A DNA stretch of 64,000 nucleotides from Gammaproteobacteria bacterium (GTDB lineage: Bacteria; Pseudomonadota; Gammaproteobacteria; Thiohalobacterales; Thiohalobacteraceae). Below the pieces are notes generated by a model that was not told where the DNA came from, did not search any database, and saw only the letters and a list, made by a program, of their open reading frames with translations. The first letter of the stretch is position 1. Every line of letters begins with the position of its first letter. Both the position numbers and the translations under genes were made by a program. This document shows, piece after piece, positions 43,123-50,423 of this stretch. The DNA lies in NCBI GenBank assembly GCA_018819175.1, contig JAHJQQ010000002.1:1-64000 (forward strand). Direction: 5' to 3'.

Positions 43123-43815
43123 CTAGTGCGTATCCTTGACCGCTTTAATTCCCTTATGTGGCAGAAACAGTCCGCAACCCATTTTCCGGTGCGAGCCAAT
43201 CCCTTTCTGCTGCAACAGTACGGACATTTCAGGCTCTAGATCGGCAACCATGACGCTCTGCGTATGCACAACGCTGTCCGGCGTATGCAGGTCGTGAGCC
43301 CGGCCACATAATACTTTGCTGATACGCTTGAAACCCAACTCGCGCATTTCTCCCACGACTTGTTCGAGAAATGCCTCTTCGTCCATTGTCGGATCATTCA
43401 TGACCACGTGACGGGCGAACAGCGTGGACAGTGCGGACAACGGTTTAATCACGCCCTCTCCCACGGCCAATGAAAACCCAGCGACGTCCAGCACCGCACC
43501 ATCAAGCGCACGCGCATCATCAACGCGCGTTTTCGGAACGCGCAGCATCATGCGTGTGCGGCGAGAAAGCTGCAGCAGCGCGTTGCCTGTTTCCTGCGGA
43601 CGAAACCAGCCATTACCGGATTCGGCGACGTGGATCAGATGCACACCGGATGCGGTATCCTGACCCAACCAGGGCAAGGCGGCCTGTAATGCCTGGGACA
43701 GCGCGTAGGCATGATCCAAAGGCAGTGACTTACAGTCGATAGCAAAACTCAGATCGACTATGTCGTCCGGCACTTTGAATTCTTTGTCCGCCTCACTTTC
43801 ATCGTTCCAGTACAT
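43123..43815 (-). CDS. Solitary Cas6/Cmx6-like RAMP protein
   Basis: Protein of 230 residues resembling the MYXAN-type Cas6 (Cmx6) RNA endonuclease family. The opening is VDLSFAIDCKSLPLDHAYALSQALQAALPWL, then SGVHLIHV, and RRTRMMLRVPKTRVDDARAL; the C-terminal glycine-rich RAMP loop is GIGSHRKMGCGLFLPHKGI. These match the order of Cas6: ferredoxin-like half, LRLRxP strand, then the G-rich loop. The ATG at 43815 has a GAGG site; a longer reading to 43878 is not supported. No CRISPR array or other cas gene lies in the window. It follows a 62-residue gene and a TauD-like gene on the same strand, so it is probably not a CRISPR component. Confidence 0.6.
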   Translation of the reverse strand: MYWNDESEADKEFKVPDDIVDLSFAIDCKSLPLDHAYALSQALQAALPWLGQDTASGVHLIHVAESGNGWFRPQETGNALLQLSRRTRMMLRVPKTRVDDARALDGAVLDVAGFSLAVGEGVIKPLSALSTLFARHVVMNDPTMDEEAFLEQVVGEMRELGFKRISKVLCGRAHDLHTPDSVVHTQSVMVADLEPEMSVLLQQKGIGSHRKMGCGLFLPHKGIKAVKDTH

Positions 43816-43835
43816 GGTCAACCTCGATACAGTCC

Positions 43836-44024
43836 TTAGTTTGCGGAAGAGAATGCCGCTTCCAGACGTTCTTCCCAATCGTTAGGCGTGTCTTGAAAAG
43901 GAGGCTTCACATCAATACGAAAAAACATCGCACCGTTTCGAGCACGCACTTTCACGCTCTCGATAAGTTGATCGAACGACACCAGATCGTGCTCTTGTAA
44001 AAGTATTTCACTCAACCATAGCAT
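43836..44024 (-). CDS. Small protein between oxygenase and Cas6-like genes
   Basis: Unrecognised protein of 62 residues (MLWLSEILLQEHDLVSFDQL...) with a very strong GGAGG ribosome site. It contains SVKVRARNGAMFFRIDVKPPF, a beta-type stretch, and an acidic tail (DWEERLEAAFSSAN). There is no signal or membrane helix. It lies 42 bp after the TauD-like gene and 21 bp before the Cas6-like gene, an apparent three-gene operon. Its strong ribosome site suggests abundant production, for example as a partner or substrate of a neighbour. Confidence 0.65.
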   Translation of the reverse strand: MLWLSEILLQEHDLVSFDQLIESVKVRARNGAMFFRIDVKPPFQDTPNDWEERLEAAFSSAN

Positions 44025-44065
44025 GCTGATATTACCTCCAGGCCCGGGATGCTCGGTTGAACACC

Positions 44066-44998
44066 CTAGGCCGAAACCCGAGCGCGCTCGCGATCTGACA
44101 CATCTGTGCCGGCAATGCGATCATAGTAGCGGGCACGATACATGAGCCGATTCCGACCTGTCGCCGGATCATCCTGAAATGCGGTCCGGCTATGTAATAC
44201 ATTATTGCAGATGATGCCCTGCCCCGGCATTAGCCGATAGTGATAGATATAGGGATTCCCTTCTTGATCCCATAGATTCTGCAGGAATTCTGCCGCCGCC
44301 AGTGTCAGTGGATCATCCCGCCAGACAATATTGCGCGTGCGCGCGCTGTAGCGCATATGCAGATTACCGGTCACGATATCCTGATAAAACACCGGGCCTG
44401 TCTGAGCGGGGCGTATTTCAATTCCCTGCTCAATATTCGCCGGTATCGTCATAGCCTGCGGGTGCATCATAGCCTCTATAAAACGCGGGTCTGCGTCACG
44501 CAGCAGTATATAGGCAATCTCATGGTCAAGGAGTTGGTTCTCACCACCCTCTGCGGCATCCCGTACACAGAACATCATGAAGGCTTTGATCTGCTGCTCC
44601 GGTGAATTGTAGTAGCCATCGGTATGCCAGTTGAGGCGACGATTGGTATAGGGGATGTAATCGCGCTTTCGATCGACCTCTGATACCTGCAGTGCGGTGA
44701 TACCATCATCATCGGCATAGAGATTTGCATCCAAGCGGTTCAAGCCTAACTTCTGGCCGAACGCGCGAAGGTCTGACTTAGCTACCGCGGCTGTGCCTGA
44801 AGTAAAAATGGCGAAATTCGCACGGCGGCATACCGACACCAGCGCCTCCTGCTCTGTTGTATCCAGGTGCGCCAAATTGGTGACCGGAACCATTAATTCA
44901 CTCAATGACGTTGGATAATCTGCCAGCTTGCGCGCGCGCCATTCGCTGTAATGCTGTTGGCTAGCCAGATGAAATAGATGGTCGCGACGTTGAGTCAT
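44066..44998 (-). CDS. TauD/TfdA-family Fe(II)/2-oxoglutarate dioxygenase (copy 2)
   Basis: Predicted non-haem iron oxygenase of 310 residues, paralogous to the protein at 4176. The iron ligands are His125 and Asp127 in NWHTDGYYN and a distal His in CNNVLHSRTAF (about residue 268), followed by RNRLMYRARYYDRIAG. Shared stretches include YADDDGIT, PYTNRR, AEGGEN and LHMRYSARTR. It is divergent from dsrA across 463 bp and heads an apparent operon with a 62-residue gene and a Cas6-like gene. Substrate unknown; the setting suggests a role linked to sulfur oxidation or to its RNA-level control, which is an inference. Confidence 0.8.
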   Translation of the reverse strand: MTQRRDHLFHLASQQHYSEWRARKLADYPTSLSELMVPVTNLAHLDTTEQEALVSVCRRANFAIFTSGTAAVAKSDLRAFGQKLGLNRLDANLYADDDGITALQVSEVDRKRDYIPYTNRRLNWHTDGYYNSPEQQIKAFMMFCVRDAAEGGENQLLDHEIAYILLRDADPRFIEAMMHPQAMTIPANIEQGIEIRPAQTGPVFYQDIVTGNLHMRYSARTRNIVWRDDPLTLAAAEFLQNLWDQEGNPYIYHYRLMPGQGIICNNVLHSRTAFQDDPATGRNRLMYRARYYDRIAGTDVSDRERARVSA

Positions 44999-45461
44999 AA
45001 GTGATGAAAATAGATTTCGTTAGATAGACAGGAAGTTGTACACATGCCATCTTTGCGCAGGCTGTTGAGAAAAAATCACCCGACCCATGGCATCTGCATT
45101 CGTACGAAGCGTGTAAGCATATAATAAAACGCTAATTATTTCGACCTTTCGGCTCGCAAGCATTAGCGTTTGTGGGTGAATCAGTGAAAAACGGTTATTG
45201 CTGTACTACCCCATTTGGGATAGTCTACCGGCCGCGAAACACCCCATGGGTAGGGTATTCTCTTTAGGGTCAGACCCCTAGACTGCCTCGCACGGGTAAC
45301 TGGGGTGTAGCGACATATTGATATGCCCTACTTTCTAGCTGCTGATTAGTTTGCGAAGCGGCATTACAATGATTTTCGATTGAAGCGGGTACTCAGAGAT
45401 AACACTGTGTACTTATTTAGTTGCATAACCTGCCATTCCTAAGAATCTTAAGGAGACAGAC
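44999..45461. promoter_or_regulatory. Divergent control region between TauD-like gene and dsrA
   Basis: 463 bp without a gene. It contains several short inverted repeats rich in CCC/GGG and TA: the 7-2-7 repeat at 45207, a heptamer at 45246, and TAGGGTCAGACCCCTA at 45265-45280. The dsrA ribosome site AAGGAG precedes the ATG at 45462. A clear -35/-10 pair for dsrA could not be fixed. The region must drive both the dsr cluster and the minus-strand oxygenase operon. Confidence 0.7.
45207..45222. promoter_or_regulatory. NarL-like 7-2-7 inverted heptamer upstream of dsrA
   Basis: TACCCCA-TT-TGGGATA has the arrangement of NarL/NarP sites (TACYYMT, two bases, inverse). Each half differs from the heptamer consensus at one or two positions. 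A further perfect heptamer (ATGGGTA, inverse TACCCAT) lies at 45246-45252. A NarX/NarL-like pair is encoded right after dsrR, so binding by that regulator is a natural hypothesis. Confidence 0.4.
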
Positions 45462-46724
45462 ATGGCCGATAAACACCATGAAACTCCGATGCTGGACGAG
45501 CTTGAAAACGGTCCATGGCCGAGCTTCATCTCCGGCATCAAGCGGTTACGTGATCAGCATCCGGAGAAACGTATCCGTGACGTGACCAACTCCCTGCTTG
45601 GCCAGTTGGAACACTCCTATGAAACCCGCAAGGGTTACTGGAAAGGCGGCACGGTCTCCGTGTTCGGTTACGGCGGTGGTATCATTCCCCGCTTCTCCGA
45701 AGTCGCCAGCGCCTTCCCCGAGTCCAAAGAATTCCACACCATCCGCGTTCAGCCGCCCGCCGGCAACTTCTACACCACCGATATGCTGCGTCAGCTCGGT
45801 GATAGCTGGGAGAAACACGGCTCGGGTCTGGTAACCTTCCACGGCCAAACCGGTAACATCATGTTCATCGGTACCACCAGCGAAGGCACCCAGCACTTCT
45901 TCGATGACATCAACGAATATGGTTGGGACTTAGGTGGTGCGGGCCCATGCGTGCGTACCGGTATGTCCTGCGTCGGTGCCGCCCGTTGCGAACAGAGCTG
46001 CTGCTCCGAGCACAACATTCATCGCAAGCTGCTCAACCGCTTTACCGATGACGTGCATCGTCCGGCCCTGCCGTACAAGTTCAAGTTCAAAGTTTCCGGT
46101 TGCCCGAATGACTGCCAGAACGCCATTGAGCGTTCCGACTTCGCCGTCATTGGTACCTGGCGCGATGACATGAAGGTTGATCAAGCCGAAGTGAAGGCTT
46201 TCGTTGCCAAGAAAGGTCGTCAGTATGTGATCGACAACGTGACCACCCGTTGCCCGACACAGGCTATGACCCTGAATGATGACGACACCCTGACCATCGA
46301 CAACCGCAACTGCGTTCGGTGCATGCATTGCCTGAACGTCATGACCAAGGCCCTGAGCCCGGGTGACGACAAAGGCGTGACCATCCTGATCGGTGGTAAG
46401 CGTACCCTGAAGATCGGTGATCTCATGGGCACCGTCGTGATCCCCTTCATGAAGATGGAATCTGAAGAAGACTACGATCGCATCACTGAGCTGGGCGAAA
46501 CCATCATCGACTTCTGGGCCGAAAATGGTCTGGAGCATGAACGCTGCGGCGAAATGGTCGAGCGTATCGGCCTGGTGAACTTCCTCGAAGGCATCGGCAT
46601 CGATGTTGACCCGAACATGGTCAGCAGCCCACGCCAGAGTTCCTATGTCCGTATGGACGGCTGGGACGAAGAAGCCGAGAAGTGGTTTGCTCGCAAGCAG
46701 GAAGAGAAACGCGCCCGCGCCTAA
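45462..46724 (+). CDS. dsrA: Reverse-type dissimilatory sulfite reductase, alpha subunit
   Basis: Cytoplasmic DsrA, 420 residues, catalysing with DsrB the oxidation of protein-bound sulfane sulfur to sulfite in sulfur oxidisers. The sirohaem/[4Fe-4S] site is visible in CVGAARCEQSCCSEHN (about residues 170-186) with a downstream CPNDC. The inserted ferredoxin domain carries CVRCMHCLNVMTKA (about 284-297). It opens MADKHHETPMLDELENGPWPSF, typical of oxidiser-type DsrA. The gene has a good AAGGAG site and heads the cluster. Two hairpins separate it from dsrB. Confidence 0.98.
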   Translation: MADKHHETPMLDELENGPWPSFISGIKRLRDQHPEKRIRDVTNSLLGQLEHSYETRKGYWKGGTVSVFGYGGGIIPRFSEVASAFPESKEFHTIRVQPPAGNFYTTDMLRQLGDSWEKHGSGLVTFHGQTGNIMFIGTTSEGTQHFFDDINEYGWDLGGAGPCVRTGMSCVGAARCEQSCCSEHNIHRKLLNRFTDDVHRPALPYKFKFKVSGCPNDCQNAIERSDFAVIGTWRDDMKVDQAEVKAFVAKKGRQYVIDNVTTRCPTQAMTLNDDDTLTIDNRNCVRCMHCLNVMTKALSPGDDKGVTILIGGKRTLKIGDLMGTVVIPFMKMESEEDYDRITELGETIIDFWAENGLEHERCGEMVERIGLVNFLEGIGIDVDPNMVSSPRQSSYVRMDGWDEEAEKWFARKQEEKRARA

Positions 46725-46734
46725 GCGGATCAGT

Positions 46735-46793
46735 GCGGGTCACTTTCCGACCCGCGTGGCATGAGGATCCGGGGTAGTGAAACACTACCCCGG
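46735..46793 (+). other. Two hairpins between dsrA and dsrB
   Basis: GCGGGTC/GACCCGC (46735-46755, 7-bp stem) and CCGGGGTAGTG/CACTACCCCGG (46769-46793, 11-bp stem with AAA loop). No T-run follows either, so mRNA processing or stabilisation is more likely than termination. Confidence 0.65.
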
Positions 46794-46831
46794 TCCGCAC
46801 AAAGAATTGCTAAAGATTTCAGGAGACGAAG

Positions 46832-47908
46832 ATGGCATTAGCAGACATGCGTCCGCCAATCGAATCCGGATGCCCAGATGGTTTCCAGTACATGCATCCG
46901 GTAATGGTCAAAAATTACGGCAACTGGCATTACCATGAGCATCCCCGCCCCGGCGTGCTGCTCCATGTCGCCCACAGCGGAGACAAGATCTGGACTGTAA
47001 AAGCCGGTACCCAGCGTATTCTCGACGTTTTCACGCTGCGTAAACTGTGCCAGATCGGTGATGAGCAGGGCGAAGGTTTTGTGCGTTTCACCCTGCGTTC
47101 GAATATCGAATATATGGTGGCCGACGAAGCCAAGGTCGAGCCGCTGATCAAGGCCCTCGAAGATGCCGGCTTCGTGGTCGGCGGGACCGCCAACTCCATC
47201 TCCACCCTGTCGCATACCCAGGGCTGGCTGCACTGCGACATCCCGGGCACCGACGCCTCGGGTGTTGTGAAGGCCATGATGGACGAGCTGATCGACGACT
47301 TCAAAAACTGCCGCATGCCCAACCGCGTGCATATCACCACCTCCTGCTGCCAGATCAACTGCGGTGGTCAGGGTGATATCGCGATCAACGTGCAGCACAC
47401 CAAGCCGCCGAAGATTAACCACAACCTGGTCTCCAACGTCTGTGAACGTCCGTCCGTTGTTGCCCGTTGTCCGGTTGCCGCGATTCGTCCGGCCATGGTG
47501 AACGGCAAGCCCTCGCTGGAAGTGGACGAGAAGAAATGCATTTGCTGCGGCGCCTGCTACCCGCCCTGCCCGCCGATGCAGATCAACGACGCCGAGCACA
47601 CCAAGCTGGCCGTGTGGGTCGGTGGTAACCACTCCAACGCACGTGGCAAGCCGACCTTCCAGAAGCTGGTGGCTGCCGGTATCCCCAACAACCCGCCGCG
47701 TTGGCCGGAAGCGACTGCTATCGTCAAGCAGATCCTCAAGGCCTACCGTGAAGGCGCGCGTGACTGGGAGCGTATCAACGACTGGATCGAGCGTATCGGC
47801 TGGCCGCGCTTCTTCGAAGTCACCGGTCTGCCCTTCACGAAGTACCACGTTGATAACTGGCGCGGTGCTCGTCACAGCCTGAACGCTTCGACCCACATCC
47901 GCTTCTGA
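46832..47908 (+). CDS. dsrB: Reverse-type dissimilatory sulfite reductase, beta subunit
   Basis: DsrB, 358 residues, carries the catalytically active sirohaem site. Motifs include CCQINCGGQGD (about residues 172-182) and RCPVAAIRP, and a ferredoxin domain with CICCGACYPPCPPM (about 232-245). The opening MALADMRPPIESGCPDGFQYMHPVMVKNYGNW is read in pieces and is typical of the family. An AGGAGA ribosome site precedes the ATG. A GC-rich hairpin follows the gene at 47965. Confidence 0.98.
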   Translation: MALADMRPPIESGCPDGFQYMHPVMVKNYGNWHYHEHPRPGVLLHVAHSGDKIWTVKAGTQRILDVFTLRKLCQIGDEQGEGFVRFTLRSNIEYMVADEAKVEPLIKALEDAGFVVGGTANSISTLSHTQGWLHCDIPGTDASGVVKAMMDELIDDFKNCRMPNRVHITTSCCQINCGGQGDIAINVQHTKPPKINHNLVSNVCERPSVVARCPVAAIRPAMVNGKPSLEVDEKKCICCGACYPPCPPMQINDAEHTKLAVWVGGNHSNARGKPTFQKLVAAGIPNNPPRWPEATAIVKQILKAYREGARDWERINDWIERIGWPRFFEVTGLPFTKYHVDNWRGARHSLNASTHIRF

Positions 47909-47964
47909 TCTATATCAAGGCGAGACAAGCGAAATCACGTCAGGATTGCGTCAGTACAAAGTTT

Positions 47965-47985
47965 GCGGCCGGTGACCCCGGCCGC
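47965..47985 (+). other. GC-rich hairpin between dsrB and dsrE
   Basis: GCGGCCGG pairs with CCGGCCGC (8 bp, 5-nt loop), then ACATTTTC. With a weak T-tract it may attenuate transcription or protect upstream mRNA. Confidence 0.55.
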
Positions 47986-48040
47986 ACATTTTCATCCGGC
48001 ATTCATTTACGGCACACACTGTTTTAAGGACAGTCGCGCA

Positions 48041-48433
48041 ATGAAACTTGCATTATTAGTCAACGAAGGACCTTATCAGCATCAAGCTGCTGACAGCGCC
48101 CTGCAATTCGTTAAGGCCGCTGTGGCCAAGGGACACGAGATATTCCGCGTGTTCTTCTACCATGACGGCGTCAATAACGGCACGCGTTTCGCTGTTCCGC
48201 CCCAGGACGACCGTAACATCACGGTTGAATGGAGCAAGCTGGCTGAAGAGCACAAAATCGATCTGGTCGTGTGTATTGCAGCAGCTCAACGCCGCGGCAT
48301 CCTCGACGAGAATGAAGCCAAGCGCCAAGGCAAAAGCGGCGACAACATCGCTCCGGGCTTCCGCATCTCTGGTCTCGGCCAGTTGATCGAAGCCGGTATC
48401 CAGGCTGAACGCCTGGTCGTGTTTGGAGACTGA
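48041..48433 (+). CDS. dsrE: Sulfur-relay protein DsrE
   Basis: Subunit of the DsrE2F2H2 sulfurtransferase that donates sulfur to DsrC, 130 residues. The ATG at 48041 gives MKLALLVNEGPYQHQAADSAL; a longer reading to 47963 runs through the intergenic hairpin and is rejected. The active cysteine is in LVVCIAAAQRRGI (about residue 78), which carries the relay sulfur. The neighbours dsrF and dsrH complete the complex. DsrEFH is diagnostic of sulfur oxidisers. Confidence 0.95.
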   Translation: MKLALLVNEGPYQHQAADSALQFVKAAVAKGHEIFRVFFYHDGVNNGTRFAVPPQDDRNITVEWSKLAEEHKIDLVVCIAAAQRRGILDENEAKRQGKSGDNIAPGFRISGLGQLIEAGIQAERLVVFGD

Positions 48434-48447
48434 GGAAGGTTATTGAC

Positions 48448-48837
48448 ATGGCAGAACCCTGGGAAGAAGAAGAAGGCCCTGTAAAGAAGTTCATGTTCGT
48501 GAACCGCAAGGCTCCGTACGGAACCATTTACGCGCTGGAATCCCTCGAAGTGGTCTTGATATCCGCTGCGTTCGATCAGGACGTGAGCCTGGTATTCATG
48601 GATGACGGTGTTTACCAGATCAAGAAGGGGCAGGATAGCAAAGGTATCGGCATGAAGAATTTCTCGCCGACCTACCGTGCCCTCGAAGGCTACGACATTG
48701 AAAAGCTCTTTGTTGAAAAAGAATCTATGGAATCGCGCGGCCTGACTGCCGAGGACATGATTGTTCCGGTTGAAATACTCAGCAAAGACGAACTGACTTC
48801 CTTGATGGAAGAGCAAGACGTCATTCTGACATTCTAA
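48448..48837 (+). CDS. dsrF: Sulfur-relay protein DsrF
   Basis: Subunit of the DsrEFH hexamer, 129 residues. The DsrE-like fold is visible in KFMFVNRKAPYGTIYALESLEVVLISAAFDQDVSLVFMDDGVYQ, read in pieces. It contains no cysteine, as is common for DsrF, so it is structural. It starts 14 bp after dsrE. Confidence 0.93.
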   Translation: MAEPWEEEEGPVKKFMFVNRKAPYGTIYALESLEVVLISAAFDQDVSLVFMDDGVYQIKKGQDSKGIGMKNFSPTYRALEGYDIEKLFVEKESMESRGLTAEDMIVPVEILSKDELTSLMEEQDVILTF

Positions 48838-48854
48838 TCGGAGAGAGAATCACG

Positions 48855-49163
48855 ATGGCAATGCTACACACAGTAAACAAATCTCCCTTCGAGAAACGCT
48901 CGTTGGATGGCGCACTCAGCCATGCAGTAAACGGCGCAGCAATACTGATGATCGAAGACGGCATCTACGGTGCACTGAAAGGCACTGCGATCTCCGGCAA
49001 GATTGAAAAATCGCTCGCCACGCTGAAGGTTTATGTACTTGGTCCCGACCTTAAAGCCCGGGGCATGACCGAAGACCAAGTGATCGATGGCGTCACCGTT
49101 GTCGATTACGCCGGCTTTGTCGATCTGGTGACAGAATACGACAAAGTTCAGGCTTGGCTTTAA
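48855..49163 (+). CDS. dsrH: Sulfur-relay protein DsrH
   Basis: Third subunit of the DsrEFH complex, 102 residues, related to TusB. The family pattern is visible in MLHTVNKSPFEKRSLDGAL and ILMIEDGIYGALKGT. It has no cysteine, so in this organism the relay relies on DsrE. It follows dsrF by 17 bp and precedes dsrC. Confidence 0.92.
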   Translation: MAMLHTVNKSPFEKRSLDGALSHAVNGAAILMIEDGIYGALKGTAISGKIEKSLATLKVYVLGPDLKARGMTEDQVIDGVTVVDYAGFVDLVTEYDKVQAWL

Positions 49164-49206
49164 ATTTCACAAACACACGCTCCATTCCTAATTGAGGAGA
49201 ATGACC

Positions 49207-49539
49207 ATGGGCATCGAAGTAAACGGCAAGACACTTGAAGTGGATGAAGAAGGCTATCTGGCTGACCTCAATCAATGGGAGCCAGGTGTCGCCGACATCA
49301 TGGCTAAACTGGACGATACCACTTTGACTGACGCCCACTGGGAAGTAATCAACTTCCTGCGTGAGTACTATGAAGAGTACCAGATCGCACCGGCGGTCCG
49401 CGTCCTGACCAAGGCCATCGGCAAGAAACTCGGCGCCGACAAGGGCAACAGCAAATACCTGTATGAACTGTTCCCCTACGGTCCTGCCAAGCAGGCTTGT
49501 AAGTACGCCGGCCTGCCGAAGCCGACCGGCTGCGTCTAA
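49207..49539 (+). CDS. dsrC: Sulfur carrier DsrC
   Basis: DsrC accepts sulfur from DsrEFH, presents it to DsrAB and reports to DsrMKJOP. The chosen start (ATG at 49207, MGIEVNGKTLEVDEEGYLA) gives 110 residues; ATG 49201 lies too close to the GAGGAG site. Both active cysteines are present in the flexible arm PAKQACKYAGLPKPTGCV (near residues 98 and 109). A terminator-like hairpin follows directly. The cysteine-free paralogue at 42029 is described separately. Confidence 0.97.
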   Translation: MGIEVNGKTLEVDEEGYLADLNQWEPGVADIMAKLDDTTLTDAHWEVINFLREYYEEYQIAPAVRVLTKAIGKKLGADKGNSKYLYELFPYGPAKQACKYAGLPKPTGCV

Positions 49540-49563
49540 TCGCAGACTGTTAGCTGAAATGCA

Positions 49564-49588
49564 GGGGGGGATTTCTCCCCCCCTTTTT
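49564..49588 (+). terminator. Intrinsic terminator-like hairpin between dsrC and dsrM
   Basis: GGGGGGGA pairs with TCCCCCCC (8 bp, TTTC loop) and is followed by five T. It lies 24 bp after dsrC, within the operon. Partial termination here would leave dsrABEFHC mRNA more abundant than dsrMKLJOP. Confidence 0.85.
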
Positions 49589-49613
49589 GCTAGGTACTTT
49601 GGAGGAGATGACG

Positions 49614-50366
49614 GTGTCTTTGAGTGCTGCTTACACCGCCCTATTCTACGTCGCGATTGTGATTTTCGTTGTCGGCCTGGGTCTGCGTATATCCAAATAC
49701 GCAAAAACCCCTGCACCGCTGAAAATCCCGACCACCCCGGCCCCGGTTACCCAAGGCGGCGTGGTTTTGCGTATGTTCCGTGAAGTAGTTTTCTTCCAGA
49801 GCCTGTTCAAAGGCAATAAATGGACTTGGATCTTTGGCTGGATTTTCCATGCCTCCCTATTACTCGCCTTCTTCCGTCACCTGCGCTATGCGATGAGCCC
49901 GGATAACATCCTGTGGCCGCTGGTCAGCCTGGAAGTCGTGCAAAGCTTTGGTAAGTACGCTGGCTTCGCCATGTTAGTCGGCTTGATCGGTCTGTTCGGT
50001 CGCCGCATTTTTGTTGATCGCGTTCGCTACATCTCCAGTCCCTCGGACTACCTGATGTTGATCCTGATCTTCGCGATTGCCGCGAGCGGTCTGGGCATGA
50101 GTTTCGTCGCGCACACGGACATCGTCTCATTGAAGGCGTTTGTACTGGGCTTGATCTATTTCAACCCGCAGCCACTGCCAAGTGACCCGCTGGTCCTGAT
50201 CCATTTAGGACTGGTTGCGCTATTGATGATCATTTTTCCGGTCAGCAAATTGCTGCATGCGCCCGGGGTGTTTTTTAGTCCAACCCGTAATCAGATCGAC
50301 AATCCTCGTGAGAAGCGTCACCTCTCACCCTGGGCGGCAAAACTGGAAACCAACGAGCGGTCCTGA
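49614..50366 (+). CDS. dsrM: Membrane cytochrome b subunit DsrM
   Basis: Inner-membrane haem b subunit of DsrMKJOP, about 250 residues. The GGAGG site favours the GTG at 49614; the ATG at 49608 is the alternative and differs by two residues. It has about five to six helices (YTALFYVAIVIFVVGLGLRI, WIFHASLLLAFFRHLRY, YAGFAMLVGLIGLFGRRI, YLMLILIFAIAASGLGMSFV). His residues in the HASLL and FRHLRY helices, and in LIHLGLVAL, are candidate haem ligands. NarI-like. It passes electrons between the quinone pool and DsrK. Confidence 0.93.
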   Translation: MSLSAAYTALFYVAIVIFVVGLGLRISKYAKTPAPLKIPTTPAPVTQGGVVLRMFREVVFFQSLFKGNKWTWIFGWIFHASLLLAFFRHLRYAMSPDNILWPLVSLEVVQSFGKYAGFAMLVGLIGLFGRRIFVDRVRYISSPSDYLMLILIFAIAASGLGMSFVAHTDIVSLKAFVLGLIYFNPQPLPSDPLVLIHLGLVALLMIIFPVSKLLHAPGVFFSPTRNQIDNPREKRHLSPWAAKLETNERS

Positions 50367-50423
50367 TCCGGACTGGGTCCTGAGAGCAACAGCATAGAGT
50401 TTTAGGATTTCGAGGAACGCAAC

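Noticed and set aside
45265..45280. TAGGGTCAGACCCCTA as a dedicated dsr operator
   Set aside because: Similar GGGTCTGACCC-type palindromes occur widely as repeat-flank motifs; without conservation data it cannot be called an operator.
42368..45461. CRISPR array near the Cas6-like gene
   Set aside because: No regularly spaced direct repeats were found on either strand here or elsewhere in the window.
46838..47896. Long open frame (352 codons) on the strand opposite dsrB
   Set aside because: It mirrors the dsrB codon pattern exactly and has no recognisable motifs; GC-rich third positions keep the antisense frame open.
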